From: Anthoceros angustus
Lineage: Eukaryota > Streptophyta > Anthocerotopsida > Anthocerotales > Anthocerotaceae
DNA: 64,000 nucleotides
Direction: 5' to 3'
Assembly: GCA_010909165.1 (NCBI GenBank)
Contig: MU008170.1
Coordinates: forward strand, 372,001 to 436,000
This document shows, piece after piece, positions 1 to 10,440 of this stretch (positions are counted from its first letter, which is position 1; every line of letters starts with the position of its first letter). The notes under the pieces are model-generated. The model saw only the letters and a list, made by a program, of their open reading frames with translations. It ran no database searches and had not been told where the DNA came from. Both the position numbers and the translations under genes were made by a program.

Positions 1-289
1 TTCTGGATGTGCGCGTGTGATGGCGTCTTGAACATGTTGTTTAACCAGAGGACCTCATCGGACTCCTTGCACCGAATGTCAGGCGAGTGAGAGCTCCTCT
101 TACCTCGCTTAGTTTCCCACGCACAAGAGGGGAGTCCTAGGAAGTGGTGGTGGGAGGACGGTTACTTGGTGTGGTCACACTGAGAAGTGGTGGCCACTTA
201 AGTCCGCTACCTGAGTCCGGTAGTCCTATCTATTCAAATGGGTAGGACTCAAGTCCTTGGTCTTTGGGGTTTCGAAAGGAACAGACTCA

Positions 290-597
290 AGTCCTTGGTC
301 TTCGGGGTTTCGGAACGATGTTCTTTGGTCCTTGGGAAAGTAGCAAGTAGATAGAAGCCTATTTCGAGTCCTTGGTCTTCGGGGTTAGGAAGGATGTTCC
401 TTGGTCCTTGGGAAAATGGTATGTAGATAGAAACCTATTTCGAGTCCTTGGTCTTCGCGGTTTCAGAAGGATGTTCCTTGGTCCTTGGGAAAATAATATG
501 TAGATAGAAACCTATTTCGAGTCCTTGGTCTTCGGGGTTTTGGAAGGATGTTCCTTGGTCCTTGGGAAAGTAGCATGTAGATAGAAACCTATTTCGA
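290..597. repeat. 77-bp tandem repeat, four copies
   Basis: Four head-to-tail copies of a unit of about 77 bp begin near 290, 367, 443 and 520. Each starts with 'agtccttggtctt' and ends with 'aaacctatttcg'. A partial, shorter copy lies at 247-289. Copies differ by a few substitutions. No coding function is seen; the rest of 1-1000 holds no recognisable gene. Confidence 0.9.
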
Positions 598-1207
598 GGG
601 CCGAGGAAGGCAACTTCCTTGAACCATGGGAATTCTGTTTTTCTAGATATTGCATGTAGGGCTATCTATGCATGTTAGGCAGACTGCAGGGGGTAAAATT
701 GGCCGAATCATCAAGGGCCTAGTGAGGACACGTATACAATCTCGCTACTCCATGGCTGGAGTAGTGAGTTCAACCCTAGGCCAGGGAGTATACCAGCACT
801 TGCAGCTGGGCTCCCTTCTATTGAAAAATTTTATAGCAACCTGTGAATCTAGGTAGGAATCCTAGTGTACTTCCTTTTGGATTGCAGCCTTGTGCAATTC
901 CAATGGAGATACACTAGGACAACTGCTTGATTGGCAGGCTACATATAAAGATTTGTAATACAATGATATGCAGAGTTCTTGCATATTAGCAGCACAAAGT
1001 CAGGCCTAATGAAATGGCCAATCCAGAGCGCCAGCAGTGGCAGCCTTGTCCTGCTGAGCTAATTTCTAATAGACGCAATAGGTATAGAGTTTCTGATAGG
1101 CCTACACTTGCTGATAATCTAAATAGTATGCCAGAATTGCTGAAAAAATCAGTCTTCAGAGGGATTTCACGAAGCATGGTTAGTCGTAACATCTGAAATG
1201 TAGAGGC

Positions 1208-1370
1208 ATGTTGAAATGTTGAAATGTTGAAATGTTGAAATGTTGAAATGTTGAAATGTTGAAATGTTGAAATGTTGAAATGTTGAAATGTTGAAATGTT
1301 GAAATGTTGAAATGTTGAAATGTTGAAATGTTGAAATGTTGAAATGTTGAAATGTTGAAATGTTGAAATG
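1208..1370. repeat. Octamer microsatellite (gttgaaat)n
   Basis: About 20 perfect copies of the 8-bp unit gttgaaat. Because 8 is not a multiple of 3, all frames stay open and create artefactual long reading frames with a repeating QHFNISTF peptide on the minus strand. Confidence 0.97.
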
Positions 1371-1622
1371 TCAGCTGCACATATTTGGATGAGGTTGAAG
1401 GACCTGCATGCAGGACATGAGTGTAATGGCAGCATTGAGGTGATTCGACTGAAAAACACATAGGAGTATTTAGATCCTTAGCTGCTAAGGTTGAAGGATC
1501 TTATGGTGACCTTCTGAGTGAAGAGGAGCTCACACTTTGACTCCTCATCTCACTTCCAGAATCTTGATCTCATTTCCTGAGCTCAAACACAGCATCCCAA
1601 ACGCAAGCCAGAAGGTTAGCTG

Positions 1623-1720
1623 AAGCAACTGGAGTATGTGCCTACACAAGAAAACCCTGCAGATATATTAACGAAAGCTCTTTCAAAAGAGCTGCACGAG
1701 AAGCATGTTCGAGGTCTGGG
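1623..1720 (+). mobile_element. Ty1/copia retrotransposon remnant (C-terminal RNase H end)
   Basis: The frame from 1629 reads LEYVPTQENPADILTKALSK and then ELHEKHVRGLGL. This is the typical end of Ty1/copia polyproteins (family pattern: YVPT..NPADILTKAL). Only about 30 codons remain; integrase, RT and LTRs are not visible. The remnant abuts the F-box fragment that starts near 1760, which suggests a rearrangement breakpoint between 1720 and 1760. Confidence 0.8.
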
Positions 1721-1759
1721 GTTAGGAGAGTCTGGAACTTTCCTATCTAACCCCAACTA

Positions 1760-2179
1760 GTGGACGAGGAGGCGGAAAGCGATTATGAGTGGGACAGTGA
1801 TGGTGGTAGTGATGACTGGGAAACCGATGAGGAGACTAGTGAACGTTGGGGAAAATTTCCCTTCCTCAAAGATGCGAAGAACGTGGAGTTCCCTGTTTCC
1901 AACGAGGAGTTTCCTCTGGCCTGGCTAGTTAGAAGGATTGAGGTCAGAAAGCCAAAGGTGCGCAACAAGTTTGATCCGCATTTCATGCTTTACTTGGTTG
2001 GGGAAGAGCTTGGTGATGACGGTTCTACCAGCGGAGCAGGCAATGGGGTGCAGAATTTGGTGTGTCCGACATTGTCGGAGGAAGTGGTGGAAGCAGTGTT
2101 GCTGCGGTTGCCGGTGGCAGCCCATTGCCGAGCTATGTGCAAGGCATGGCTTGCCCTGCTTACCGGAGTTAGCCAATAA
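1760..2179 (+). pseudogene. Truncated F-box gene fragment (5' half only)
   Basis: The open frame matches the N-terminal half of the F-box proteins at 12.3 and 16.7 kb: acidic region, then FPFLKDAKNVEFPVSNEEFP, then the F-box core LSEEVVEAVLLRLPVAAHCR. It has no in-frame ATG at the expected place (the acidic region runs out of the copia relic at about 1760) and it stops at 2177-2179 just after the F-box. The C-terminal propeller-like domain is absent. It is a dead or truncated relative of the main cluster, about 10 kb away from it. Confidence 0.8.
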
Positions 2180-2340
2180 AGGAAATTTCAGCCAGATTGT
2201 ACTTCGAGTGCAATCCCTAGACCCTGGGTACGTTGGGGGCCGAACAGGTCCGGAGAGTGCTGGACTAGTTCGTCGAGATGGGGTGATCTGGCGAGGGAGA
2301 GATATGGCCCGCTAAACGGAGGCTTGCCGAAATAAGTCCG

Positions 2341-2420
2341 CTCTCGACACATCCCCCTGCCACCAATTAATCCTACGTCACCTTGCAAGATTAATTGGTG
2401 GTAGGGGGATGTGTCGAGAG
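2341..2420. repeat. Long perfect-type inverted repeat (foldback hairpin)
   Basis: Arms of 32 nt (2341-2372 and 2389-2420) are complementary except for one G:T-type position, with a 16-nt loop. The left arm begins ctctcgacacatccccctg. It could be a tiny foldback element, the end of a MITE-like element, or a small-RNA precursor hairpin; the sequence does not decide between these. Confidence 0.85.
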
Positions 2421-2755
2421 CTCTGGTGACGAGCTTCACTAACACACTGGTAGGTGCAGACTCGGACCGGACCTGACCTGACCTGACCTCAGGTGGTGCT
2501 CGAGGGTGAGCCCCAGCCCGAGGCCATCCTTGGTGGTTGCTAGTTGCGTTGTGGCCGATGTGTTGCGTTGGAGTTGCCGTTAGGTGGAGGTGAGAGTTGT
2601 GGAGAGAAGAATGCGGAGCTCAAGGGGTATCGGCGCCGAGGTGATAGGGTACGAGGACTGACGGAGGAACGTGTTGCTAAAACTATTCCAGTCTGCCAAA
2701 TGGAAATAGACTAAATCTATTTCCATCTAAATCTAAGTAAATAGACTTACCGTTT

Positions 2756-2945
2756 TAGGCCAAATGGACACACATTTATAAGAACGTCGTTATTAAGCAT
2801 CTGCGCTTGGATCGGTACTTAGATGGGGTGCCTAAAGGGAATGGATGCCCTTGGATCGGTACTTAGATGGGTCCCTAAAGGGAATGGATGTCCTTGGTCA
2901 CGTAGGTTAAGCACACCATGGTACAAGTTTGTCAAGGAGTATCAG
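2756..2945 (+). mobile_element. SINE-like element, copy A (3'-truncated)
   Basis: It shares the body of the elements at 11.5 and 40.1 kb: 'ggccaaatggacacacat', then 'ttattaagcat', then 'ggtacttagatggggtgcc' and 'ggcacacc'-like 3' sequence (here 'agcacaccatggtacaag'). The central block around 2808-2850 is duplicated at 2851-2890. The (TTC)n tail is missing. The central block resembles 5S rRNA (see findings). Confidence 0.65.
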
Positions 2946-3052
2946 GTCTGCAGGATGGCAGAGGCTTAGGGTTTAACTTCCCCCGTTGAAGGTGGTCTGT
3001 AGAGGAAGGGGCAATGTGGTGACAGAGATCATCCCGCAGCATTTGCCAAGGC

Positions 3053-5737
3053 ATGGCGGCCTTGAGGATCCACGCTTTTGTGACGTCTGCCAGATCATCC
3101 TTGTCAGCCTCGGCAACCTCGGCGAGGGGAAGAAATGGCGCCGCCTGGGTTCCTGTTCGCGCCTGCGTCTGCTTCGCTTCAGCTCAACCAGCCACTCTGG
3201 ACAGTGATGCTGCTGGACCGATGCTGGATCCGGAGGAGGATGAGATCAGCAGAAGTATGGGCCAAGGGATTTTGCCGGGTGACGAGAAGACAGGAAGAAA
3301 AGGATCCTCCAAAGGCTTTTTTCCCAAAAAAGGACAGGATTTAGAGCTGTTTTGCGAAAGTCTGGCTTTCAAAGGGATGGGTGTCTGCAAGGTGGCTGAG
3401 ACCGGGTTTGTGGTTTTGTGCGAGAGAGCACTGCCCGGAGAGCGATTGGTTGCTCGAGTTATTACGAAGAAGAGGGGATTTGCTCAGGTATGAATTGTTG
3501 TTCCTTACATGGAAGGAAGGACGCACGGCGAGGTAATAATCCGTGGACAGCTCTCTGTATTCCACAGGCTTATAAGTTGCGGACTCTCTCACCGCACGAT
3601 AATGCTGTTCCGGTTCCTTGTGCGCATTTTGGGAACTGTGGGGGTTGCAAGACACAGAACCTTGCATACAGCGCACAGCTTGAGTTGAAAAGGGAGCAGG
3701 TTCAGGAGCTCATTTCTCGGCTGGGCAAGTTTGGATTGAGTCCAGCTGAAAGCCCTGACAAACTGTATGTCGGTCCGATTGTGCCATGCGAATCCCAGTA
3801 CCACTACCGGAACAAGGTCTGAGCATCTTGCAAAGTCTGTTGTGAATGAATGTGCACTCGGTGGATATTATTTTGGTTCAGTACTTTGTGGAAGACTCTA
3901 ACCTGTAGCAAACGACCTGTAGTGGGGCCATAGATGGAGTTCTCGTATGGCACGCAAGAGTGGATACCAGCAGACGTTTTTCAAAAATCGCCTGCAGTAG
4001 ATCCAGGGGAGGCTGCAGAACCGGGAAGTAAACGCATAGGAGGATTCGCTCTGGGTCTACATGCACCCGGCCGGTTTGACAAAATTATTTCGATTCAAAA
4101 GTGCCTGCTGCAGCATGAAGTTGCAAACGAAGTAAGGCTCTTGTCTTTTTCGTCGTTTGATCTTCTGTTGTGTATAAGAGGAAGGCATTGTAAGAGGTGT
4201 GAGCCACTTGTGTGCAGGTCCTGGCCTCCGTGCGGAGGTACTGTGAGGACAACCGTCATGACATGCCAGCCTATGACGAGTTTAGCAAACAGGGTTTCCT
4301 GCGGCATTTGATGATTAGATCTGGCAGGTGTGTGAATATCGTGTGCTGGTAAACGTGTGCTCACTTTATCCGGGAGAATATATCACATTGGTACCCTTAT
4401 TACAATGTGCAGAGATTGTGAGACTGGAGAAGTACAACTCATGGTGGTTATTGTCACGAAGGAATACAAGCCAATGCTTCTGCAGCCGCTTGTGTCTCAG
4501 CTGACTACAGCATTTCCACAAGTGGTGAGTTGTGTTATTAAGATTGCTGTAATTTGAGGATGCTGATGTTCGAATTGATTGACGTACACTCTGCTTGTGC
4601 TTCGCTTATTGTAGTTTCTTCTTCGTACTCATGTTCTTACCTCAGGTGAGTATCATCAACAATGTGAACAGCTTGCTGGGGAACACTTCATTCGGAGAGC
4701 AAGAATACTTGCTACATGGGGTACCAACAATAACTGCCATGCTACGTGGTCTCATTTTTGAAATATCGTCAAGCTCATTCTTCCAGCCTAATACTGGTCA
4801 GGTGCGTTTCTAGGTGTGTTCCCTGTTGTGCGTCGCATTGGTCTTTGGGCTCATGTGCGTTTCACTAATTAGGCGTCTGGTCCCCAGGCAGAAGTGCTTT
4901 ACAAGCTGGTTGAGGATGCATGCAGTCTTAGGGCGGATAGAAGTGAGGTACTTCTCGATCTGTTCTGTGGCACCGGTACAATTGGTCTGACCATGGCGCA
5001 AAAGTGAGTGCTGTCTCTCTCTGGAGTAAGTTCTACCCTTTTGTTACCCCTTTTGCTTGAGATGAGCGATGTTGTCTCAGGTTACTGTAATCTAACACAT
5101 CCTGTGTAGAAAGCTGTAGATTAGTGGTGACACATGACCTGATCTTCCAGGCTGAAGCATGTCTATGGCTATGAGTTGGTTCCAGAAGCTGTGGCCGACG
5201 CACGCAGAAATGCCAAACGAAATAACATCCACAATGCCACTTTCGTCCAAGGAGACCTGAACAAACTGTCAGCTGATTTTGGGAGGGATCTACCGCAACC
5301 AGACGTTGTGGTCATCGGTCAGGCTACAACCCTAAGCCAGTGAGATTCCTCCCCTCTTTGTTTTCTGTTCTGGAATCACAAGCGTGAACTCCTTTTTGTG
5401 TTTGCAGACCCGAACAGGCCTGGCCTGCACGTGAAACTGTTGCAATTTTTGTTGAAGTTGAGGGCTCCTCGAATTGTCTATGTTTCATGCAATCCGGCGA
5501 CACTTGCCCGAGATCTGGATCTGCTGTGCCACGGCGATGTAAGTTCTCTTTCTGTGGGAAGCACTTTCCAAGGCAGTTGAGTTCCTTCGAGACAACTCAG
5601 CCGGCCTTTGGCGTGTGTGCATGCAGGGTGCTCTTGGTATCATAGGCGCCTACCGATTGGTCAGCGTGGTTCCCGTTGATATGTTTCCTCACACTCCACA
5701 CATCGAATGTGTGTCTGTTCTAACCCTGAGCCCCTGA
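3053..5737 (+). CDS. RNA (uracil-C5)-methyltransferase, TrmA/RumA family, organelle-targeted
   Basis: Ten exons: 3053-3487, 3568-3816, 3934-4131, 4218-4327, 4413-4524, 4646-4801, 4889-5003, 5151-5317, 5408-5538, 5627-5737; every junction is GT-AG and keeps frame. The protein would use SAM to methylate uracil C5 in tRNA or rRNA. Visible family features: a basic, Ser/Ala-rich N-terminus ([20 protein letters not shown]) like a plastid or mitochondrial transit peptide; a cysteine cluster [18 protein letters not shown] typical of RumA-type Fe-S enzymes; the SAM motif [18 protein letters not shown]; the DPNRPGLH motif; and the catalytic-loop motif [12 protein letters not shown]. The C-terminus [16 protein letters not shown] is the usual family ending. 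Length is normal for plant homologues. An AATAAA lies 5 nt after the stop. The first exon overlaps sequence that recurs elsewhere in the window (see findings). Substrate (tRNA or rRNA) is not determined. Confidence 0.92.
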
Positions 5738-5741
5738 ATTC

Positions 5742-5747
5742 AATAAA
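5742..5747 (+). promoter_or_regulatory. Polyadenylation signal AATAAA
   Basis: Canonical AATAAA just downstream of the methyltransferase stop codon (5735-5737). Only about 200 bp separate it from the next start codon, so intergenic spacing is very tight here. Confidence 0.55.
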
Positions 5748-5955
5748 GATTCTGCCGTTTAATTGAATGAAAAGTCTCCTGTCGGTTAACGACGATAGCT
5801 CTGACAGCGTCGCACGAAGTGGGCATTGTGTCCAACTGCTGCCCCAACTCAACTGCTAACTGTTGCTTTCCTTCCGCTCGGAACCCTTCCGTCCGTCTGT
5901 AGAGGCACGTTGGAGGACGCGGCCATGCCGGCTGAGCTTGCCTGGAAGGATCGAC

Positions 5956-6913
5956 ATGGCACAGCGGCATGTAGCAGTCACGATGGATTACTCTCCCAGC
6001 AGCAAGTACGCCTTGACGTGGGCATTGGAGAACGTGGTGAAAGATAAGGACCACCTGGTGGTAATCGTGGTGAAAGCCAAAGACGGAAGCCCGGGATTGT
6101 GGGATGAGCAGGGATCTCGTGAGGATCGGATCTGTTGTGTGCAGCAGCAGGACTGAATTTGGGCATGTGTAGAGAAAACGGCAAGGCAGCGGTAAGATCT
6201 CTCACCAGAAATGCGTGTTTGGTTGCAGCCCTGATTCCGCTCAGCGAGTTCGCGGACGCGAGTCTGATGAAGCAGTACGACGTGGTGCCCGATGATGAGG
6301 TCATCCAGAGACTGGAAGCTGCCACGAAAGAGAGGAAGGTTCTGTACTTTCTGCCATCATGAGCAGCCCGAGCCTGGGACTTGTTGAGAAGAAGTTGAAC
6401 CTCCTGCTAACCCCTAGCTTTGTCCCAACCAAGGATTTTTCTCTGAATCGAAACCGGTTTGCAGCTCGTTGTGCTGGCTAAGATTTACTGGGGAGATGCC
6501 CGGGAGAAGATCATGGACGCTGTGGAGGAACACCCCATCCAAATGCTCATCATGGGCAGCAGAGGCTTGGGAACACTCAAGAGGTAAAACAACTGACTGT
6601 ACAATGTCCTGGTCGGTCTGTAGAAGATCCCCCCGCTCTCTTCTGTCACCTGTTGCCCAGATGCCCTGCTGCCTGCACACGGCACGGCATGGTACCGCAC
6701 GGCACGCAGGAACACCTGTAACTCCTTTTCTGATTTGTGGGGACTTCTTTTTGTGGCCGCTGCTGCTGCTGCTACTGCTGCTGCGAACCTTCGGTCTGGT
6801 TGCCAACTTTCCTTGTGCTGTGCAGGGCTCTGTTAGGGAGTGTAAGCAACTTCATCGTCAATAATGTTCCTTGCCCTGTCACAGTGGTGAAGATGCCTGA
6901 CCATGCTGCGTAA
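5956..6913 (+). CDS. Universal stress protein (UspA family)
   Basis: Four exons: 5956-6118, 6229-6338, 6465-6583, 6826-6913; GT-AG junctions keep frame, giving about 159 residues, normal for plant USP-domain proteins. It begins MAQRHVAVTMDYSPSSKYAL, the conserved strand with the D-S-S motif. The last exons carry the ATP-binding-type signature: MGSRGLGTLKR across exon 3/4 followed by GSVSNFIVNNVPCPVTVVK (pattern GxxGxxxxxxxGS-N-V-CPVTVV). USP proteins are small cytosolic nucleotide-binding stress proteins. It is the middle gene of a three-gene island and lies 218 bp after the methyltransferase stop. The ATG at 5956 is chosen because it starts exactly at the conserved first strand. Confidence 0.9.
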
Positions 6914-7760
6914 GCACACAATCCGACAAACTTGTGTCGGAAGTTTCTGCCCCTCCCACAGTTTTTATACATAGCCTTATGTGGAACATGGCTGATGGTG
7001 AATGAATATCCAGAGATCCCAGAGCCGAAGCCGCAGCCGCAGCCGCAGCCAAAGGAAAGAATCATTTTCACAACTCTAAAGGCGGTCGTGACGAACTGAG
7101 ATGAAGATTGCCCCTTGACTTGTGTTGCAGACAATCCTTGCCGCTCACTGTTTGTCCCACGTAACCAAAACTGAAGAGTCTTCCAACTTCTCCACCAAGA
7201 GTAGCATGCCAGAGAGCCCCACTCTCTTACTCAACTACTATCCCTGGCCGTCAAGGTTCGCCACATGGGAAGTTGCAGATGCAGATGCAAATGCGGTCCA
7301 GTTTTTGTGGTGGTTGCCAGTCTTTGCTTTCACTGTGGGCAACTGGAACGGCATATTGCTACGTAAGCCATTGTAACCTTTTGCCCCTCTCCCCGGGATC
7401 CTTCCCGACGTCATCCAGCAACGAGGAGACAGAAGGGAACAAGTCATCAGCTGTGCGGGGACAGAACGTAATTATAAAAATCTTTACAAGAGAATGTGCC
7501 TCAAAACGGAGACAGCCTAGCAGCTATTCACACTTCTGCCTACCACCAACTACGACATTATTTACAGAACTGGTTGAGGAGCCGGCCCAATTGAGCAGCA
7601 GTTAAATGTTTTCTGCACATTTAGAATGGTGTGATGACTGGACAAGTAGGCATGTTTGTACACTTTGTACACTTCGTTTCCTTCCTTCCTTCCTTCCTTC
7701 CTTCCTTCCTTCCTTCCTTCCTCCCTTCCCTGGCAACAACCTGTATCGGGCACCGTAATG
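6914..7760. other. Intergenic: 3' flanks and short repeats
   Basis: No gene recognised. It holds small imperfect repeats (gcagccgcagcc near 7030, gcagatgcaga near 7275) and a (TTCC)n microsatellite at 7677-7725. It separates two convergent genes, so it is mainly 3' flank. Confidence 0.6.
7677..7725. repeat. (TTCC)n microsatellite
   Basis: About 12 tandem TTCC units, just downstream of the cytidine deaminase stop codon (which is on the minus strand at 7761). It lies in the presumed 3' UTR of that gene. Confidence 0.95.
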
Positions 7761-8873
7761 TCACAGAGGGCTGGGCACTGCACTGCCATGGTAGGCAAGG
7801 GACACATGAAATGCGCATCTGGGAGCAATTTTCTCCAGAGCAAGCCGAATTGTGCCTGCATGCTGCACTTTGGCTCCTACGAGCTCCACCATCACCGCCT
7901 GCACCAGGTCCTCGTAGCTCCCCCCTCCTTGTGTCACAAAAGAAATCAAAGCAGACTGCAGAGGGGACAGGCTGGGGTTGTAGGCCGCAGATTCCATATA
8001 AGATCCCCGAAACACCTTACCCTTGCTGCTCAGCAGAGCCAGTCCGGAAGGACATTTGCTGTAGGGCGCGTAAGCCACTTCCGCGGCCTCCAGAGCAGCG
8101 GCCTTGAGCTCAGACAAGGAGACAGAAGATGCGCTGCCGTTGCCGTTAGCATGCAAAAGGCATCTTTGCGCATCCTGAGAGTGAAGAAACAGCGAGGCAC
8201 GGCCGTTGAAGCCATTCCGTCCACTAGCGGCTGCTGTTGCTGCTGCTGCCAAAGAAATCCCTCCGTTTGAAGCCACCACAGGGAACACCACACGCCTCTG
8301 CTTCGTGTCATCCGCGGCCAGAAAGAGATTATTCACATGCGGCTCCAGCAGCAGAGGACAACCTTCCGCCAGCAAGTCCTGCGGCCCGAATCTGCGCGGC
8401 AGGAGATTAGGCAGCGAGTGCACCTCCACCTTGGGATCCACAATCACCAGCTGAACATCCGCGGCTCCCCGCAATTCCTGCAGAAACTGCCTGCAGTGGC
8501 CGCAGGGCGCGGCCGAGACGGCGATGAAGCGCAGCCGCTCCTCCCCGTGCTGCACAGCGTTGGCCACCAGGCATTGCTCCGCGTGCACGGAGTGGTTGAG
8601 CGGCAGGCCCGGGAATTCAAGATTCACGCCCCGGAACACGCGCCCGCTCACTCCCAGCCCGACCGCCCCGACGTGGAAGTCGGAGATGGGGGGCCGGGCC
8701 AGCGCCATGGTCGGCTTCACCAGGCTGGCAAGAAACATCTCCAAGGACAGTCCCGAGGCGCCATGCAGGCGCCTCACCTCGTCTGCCTCCAACAAGAAGG
8801 GCACCTCCATGGCCGCCTCCGCCTGCATCTCCGCGTCCACCTGGGGCAGCAACGCCGAGGCTTCAGGCGGCAT
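7761..8873 (-). CDS. Cytidine deaminase (plant homodimeric type)
   Basis: Single-exon gene of 370 residues. It hydrolyses cytidine or deoxycytidine to the uridine form in pyrimidine salvage. The N-terminal catalytic domain has the two zinc motifs: HSVHAEQCLVANAV (His and catalytic Glu) and APCGHCRQFLQEL (PCxxC). A second, degenerate deaminase-like domain follows (AEVAYAPYSKCPSGLALLSS) without zinc ligands, as in eukaryotic two-domain CDAs. The ATG at 8871-8873 (MPPEASALLPQVDAEM) is used; the frame stays open upstream to 9116 but that part is low-complexity (derived from a tgcc repeat) and lacks homology. Exon sequence is strongly GC-rich compared with the AT-rich DNA to its right. Confidence 0.93.
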   Translation of the reverse strand: MPPEASALLPQVDAEMQAEAAMEVPFLLEADEVRRLHGASGLSLEMFLASLVKPTMALARPPISDFHVGAVGLGVSGRVFRGVNLEFPGLPLNHSVHAEQCLVANAVQHGEERLRFIAVSAAPCGHCRQFLQELRGAADVQLVIVDPKVEVHSLPNLLPRRFGPQDLLAEGCPLLLEPHVNNLFLAADDTKQRRVVFPVVASNGGISLAAAATAAASGRNGFNGRASLFLHSQDAQRCLLHANGNGSASSVSLSELKAAALEAAEVAYAPYSKCPSGLALLSSKGKVFRGSYMESAAYNPSLSPLQSALISFVTQGGGSYEDLVQAVMVELVGAKVQHAGTIRLALEKIAPRCAFHVSLAYHGSAVPSPL

Positions 8874-9904
8874 CCTGATGCGGCCTCTTGCGCATCCCGG
8901 CACCCAGGCTGTGGCTGGCAGGCGGCGCGCGAATTGGGAGGCGCACCACACCGCAGCGGTTGGCAGCCTAGCCTGCCTGCCTGTGCAATCTTTCTCTGTA
9001 GACGGACGGCAACGTGAACAAGAGGGGCCACGCGTGAAAGCTGCCAGCCACAGGAGCCTCTGCCTGGCCTGCCTTCCTGCCTCCCTGCCTGCCTGCCTGC
9101 CTGGTAGGATTATCACTCCACTCTATGCTCGCACTCCACTGCACTCTTTGCATACTCTTCTACAAATCACACAAAGGTAGCCCAGCCCCTTTTAATTTTA
9201 ATCCTATTGAACCTTGTGGTGGCGTATCACACTAATGTCTGTTTAGTGTTTGATTAGTATTAGTTAATTTAATTAGTTATTTTTAAATAAATAAACCATA
9301 TTAATTAATTTAAAATATTTATATTAATTAAGAGTATGTTAGCAATAGCTAACGAGATAAGCTCAAGTAATATACTTTAGCATATTCCTTGTATATTATA
9401 GTATATTCTTAGGATATTTCCGGCATATGCTGATGTAACAAGGATATCTTAGGAATGTGCCGATACCAAAGGCTAGTATATATAAGTCCTCTAGATATGC
9501 AATGCAAGAGTGGTGTGAGGAGGCCAAAGCTATGACTCCGCGAGCGATGTGTGAGGAATTTGCGTATTGTTCTCGTGGGGAGAGTGTGTTTGTGCCACGA
9601 CGTGCGAGCTACCCTCTCCTATTATTATTGGTTTGCATCTATACTTGCATATTAGATTGTTTTGCTTGGTTGTTGGCTAAGGAAGTGCTCATATGAATGC
9701 AAGTATTTACCTCGTGCGACAACATAGAATGAAGGTAGGTAGTATTGTGGAAAACTCCTCTTGTTAAGCTTTGCAAAATTAAGATTTGTCTCAGTTTGGA
9801 ATACGTGGTTGGCATGTCAAAAACCTGGTTGGTAAGAAATGGTTGGAAATGTGATATTTGTTATGGTTTATGATATTTGTTATCACCATATTTATATATT
9901 TATA

Positions 9905-9959
<55 letters not shown>

Positions 9960-10440
9960 ACTCACTTGATTTTCATAGTATGACAATGCTTTTATGTTGT
10001 GATGTTTTCTTACCCTCTTACATCCGGTCTTGGAATCATGCACCACTTCCATTATATTGTGATATATGTATTCTCTACCTTACTACACTTAATTTGATAT
10101 ATGCAATGTGATCTTATTGCATTGCACATTGGATATATCAAATTCTTGTGATCAAATACATTGATCAATTTGATATATGCAATGTGATCTTATACAATAT
10201 ACACTTTGTATGCATATACAATATACACTTTGAAATAGGGCTTTAGGGTATAGTTAGCAATTTATTAAATTGTAAAGAATGCTTCCAAAAAGGAAAACTG
10301 GGAAAAAAGTTTACAGTTGCCGCATTCACTAGAGAAGGGTTTGTTAGAGAGTAACTCTTAAAGATAAGTAGTCTGCAATAATTCCCAGGATTAGTAGCTA
10401 CCTAATTAGAGCCTAGTAGTAGACTCCAATTGGGCATTTA
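8874..10440. other. AT-rich intergenic DNA
   Basis: After a short (TGCC)n tract at 9068-9102 the sequence becomes very AT-rich with no coding signal. An uninterrupted (AT)n microsatellite lies at 9906-9954. The near-identical phrase 'aatttgatatatgcaatgtgatctta' type sequence occurs at 10090 and 10168 as a short direct repeat. No gene seen. Confidence 0.6.
9906..9954. repeat. (AT)n microsatellite
   Basis: Roughly 24 perfect AT units in AT-rich intergenic DNA. Confidence 0.97.

Noticed and set aside
290-597. 77-bp repeats as a CRISPR-like array
   Set aside because: Units are contiguous with no unique spacers and the genome is eukaryotic.
986-1461. Minus-strand frames of 93-157 codons with QHFNISTF repeats
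   Set aside because: They are a by-product of the 8-bp microsatellite, which keeps every frame open; flanks show no coding resemblance.
2756-2945. SINE-like element as a Cassandra-type TRIM LTR (these also carry 5S sequence)
   Set aside because: No paired LTRs, primer-binding site or polypurine tract is visible; the (TTC)n tail and 5' truncation fit a SINE better. Not fully excluded.
7562-8270. Plus- and minus-strand frames over the TTCC repeat and opposite the cytidine deaminase
   Set aside because: Shadows of the microsatellite and of the GC-rich deaminase exon; no family resemblance.
8874-9116. 81-residue N-terminal extension of the deaminase
   Set aside because: Low-complexity sequence from a tgcc repeat; the ATG at 8873 gives normal family length.
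8337-9180. Long plus-strand frames of 218-226 codons
   Set aside because: Antisense of the cytidine deaminase exon, whose zinc motifs fix the true strand.
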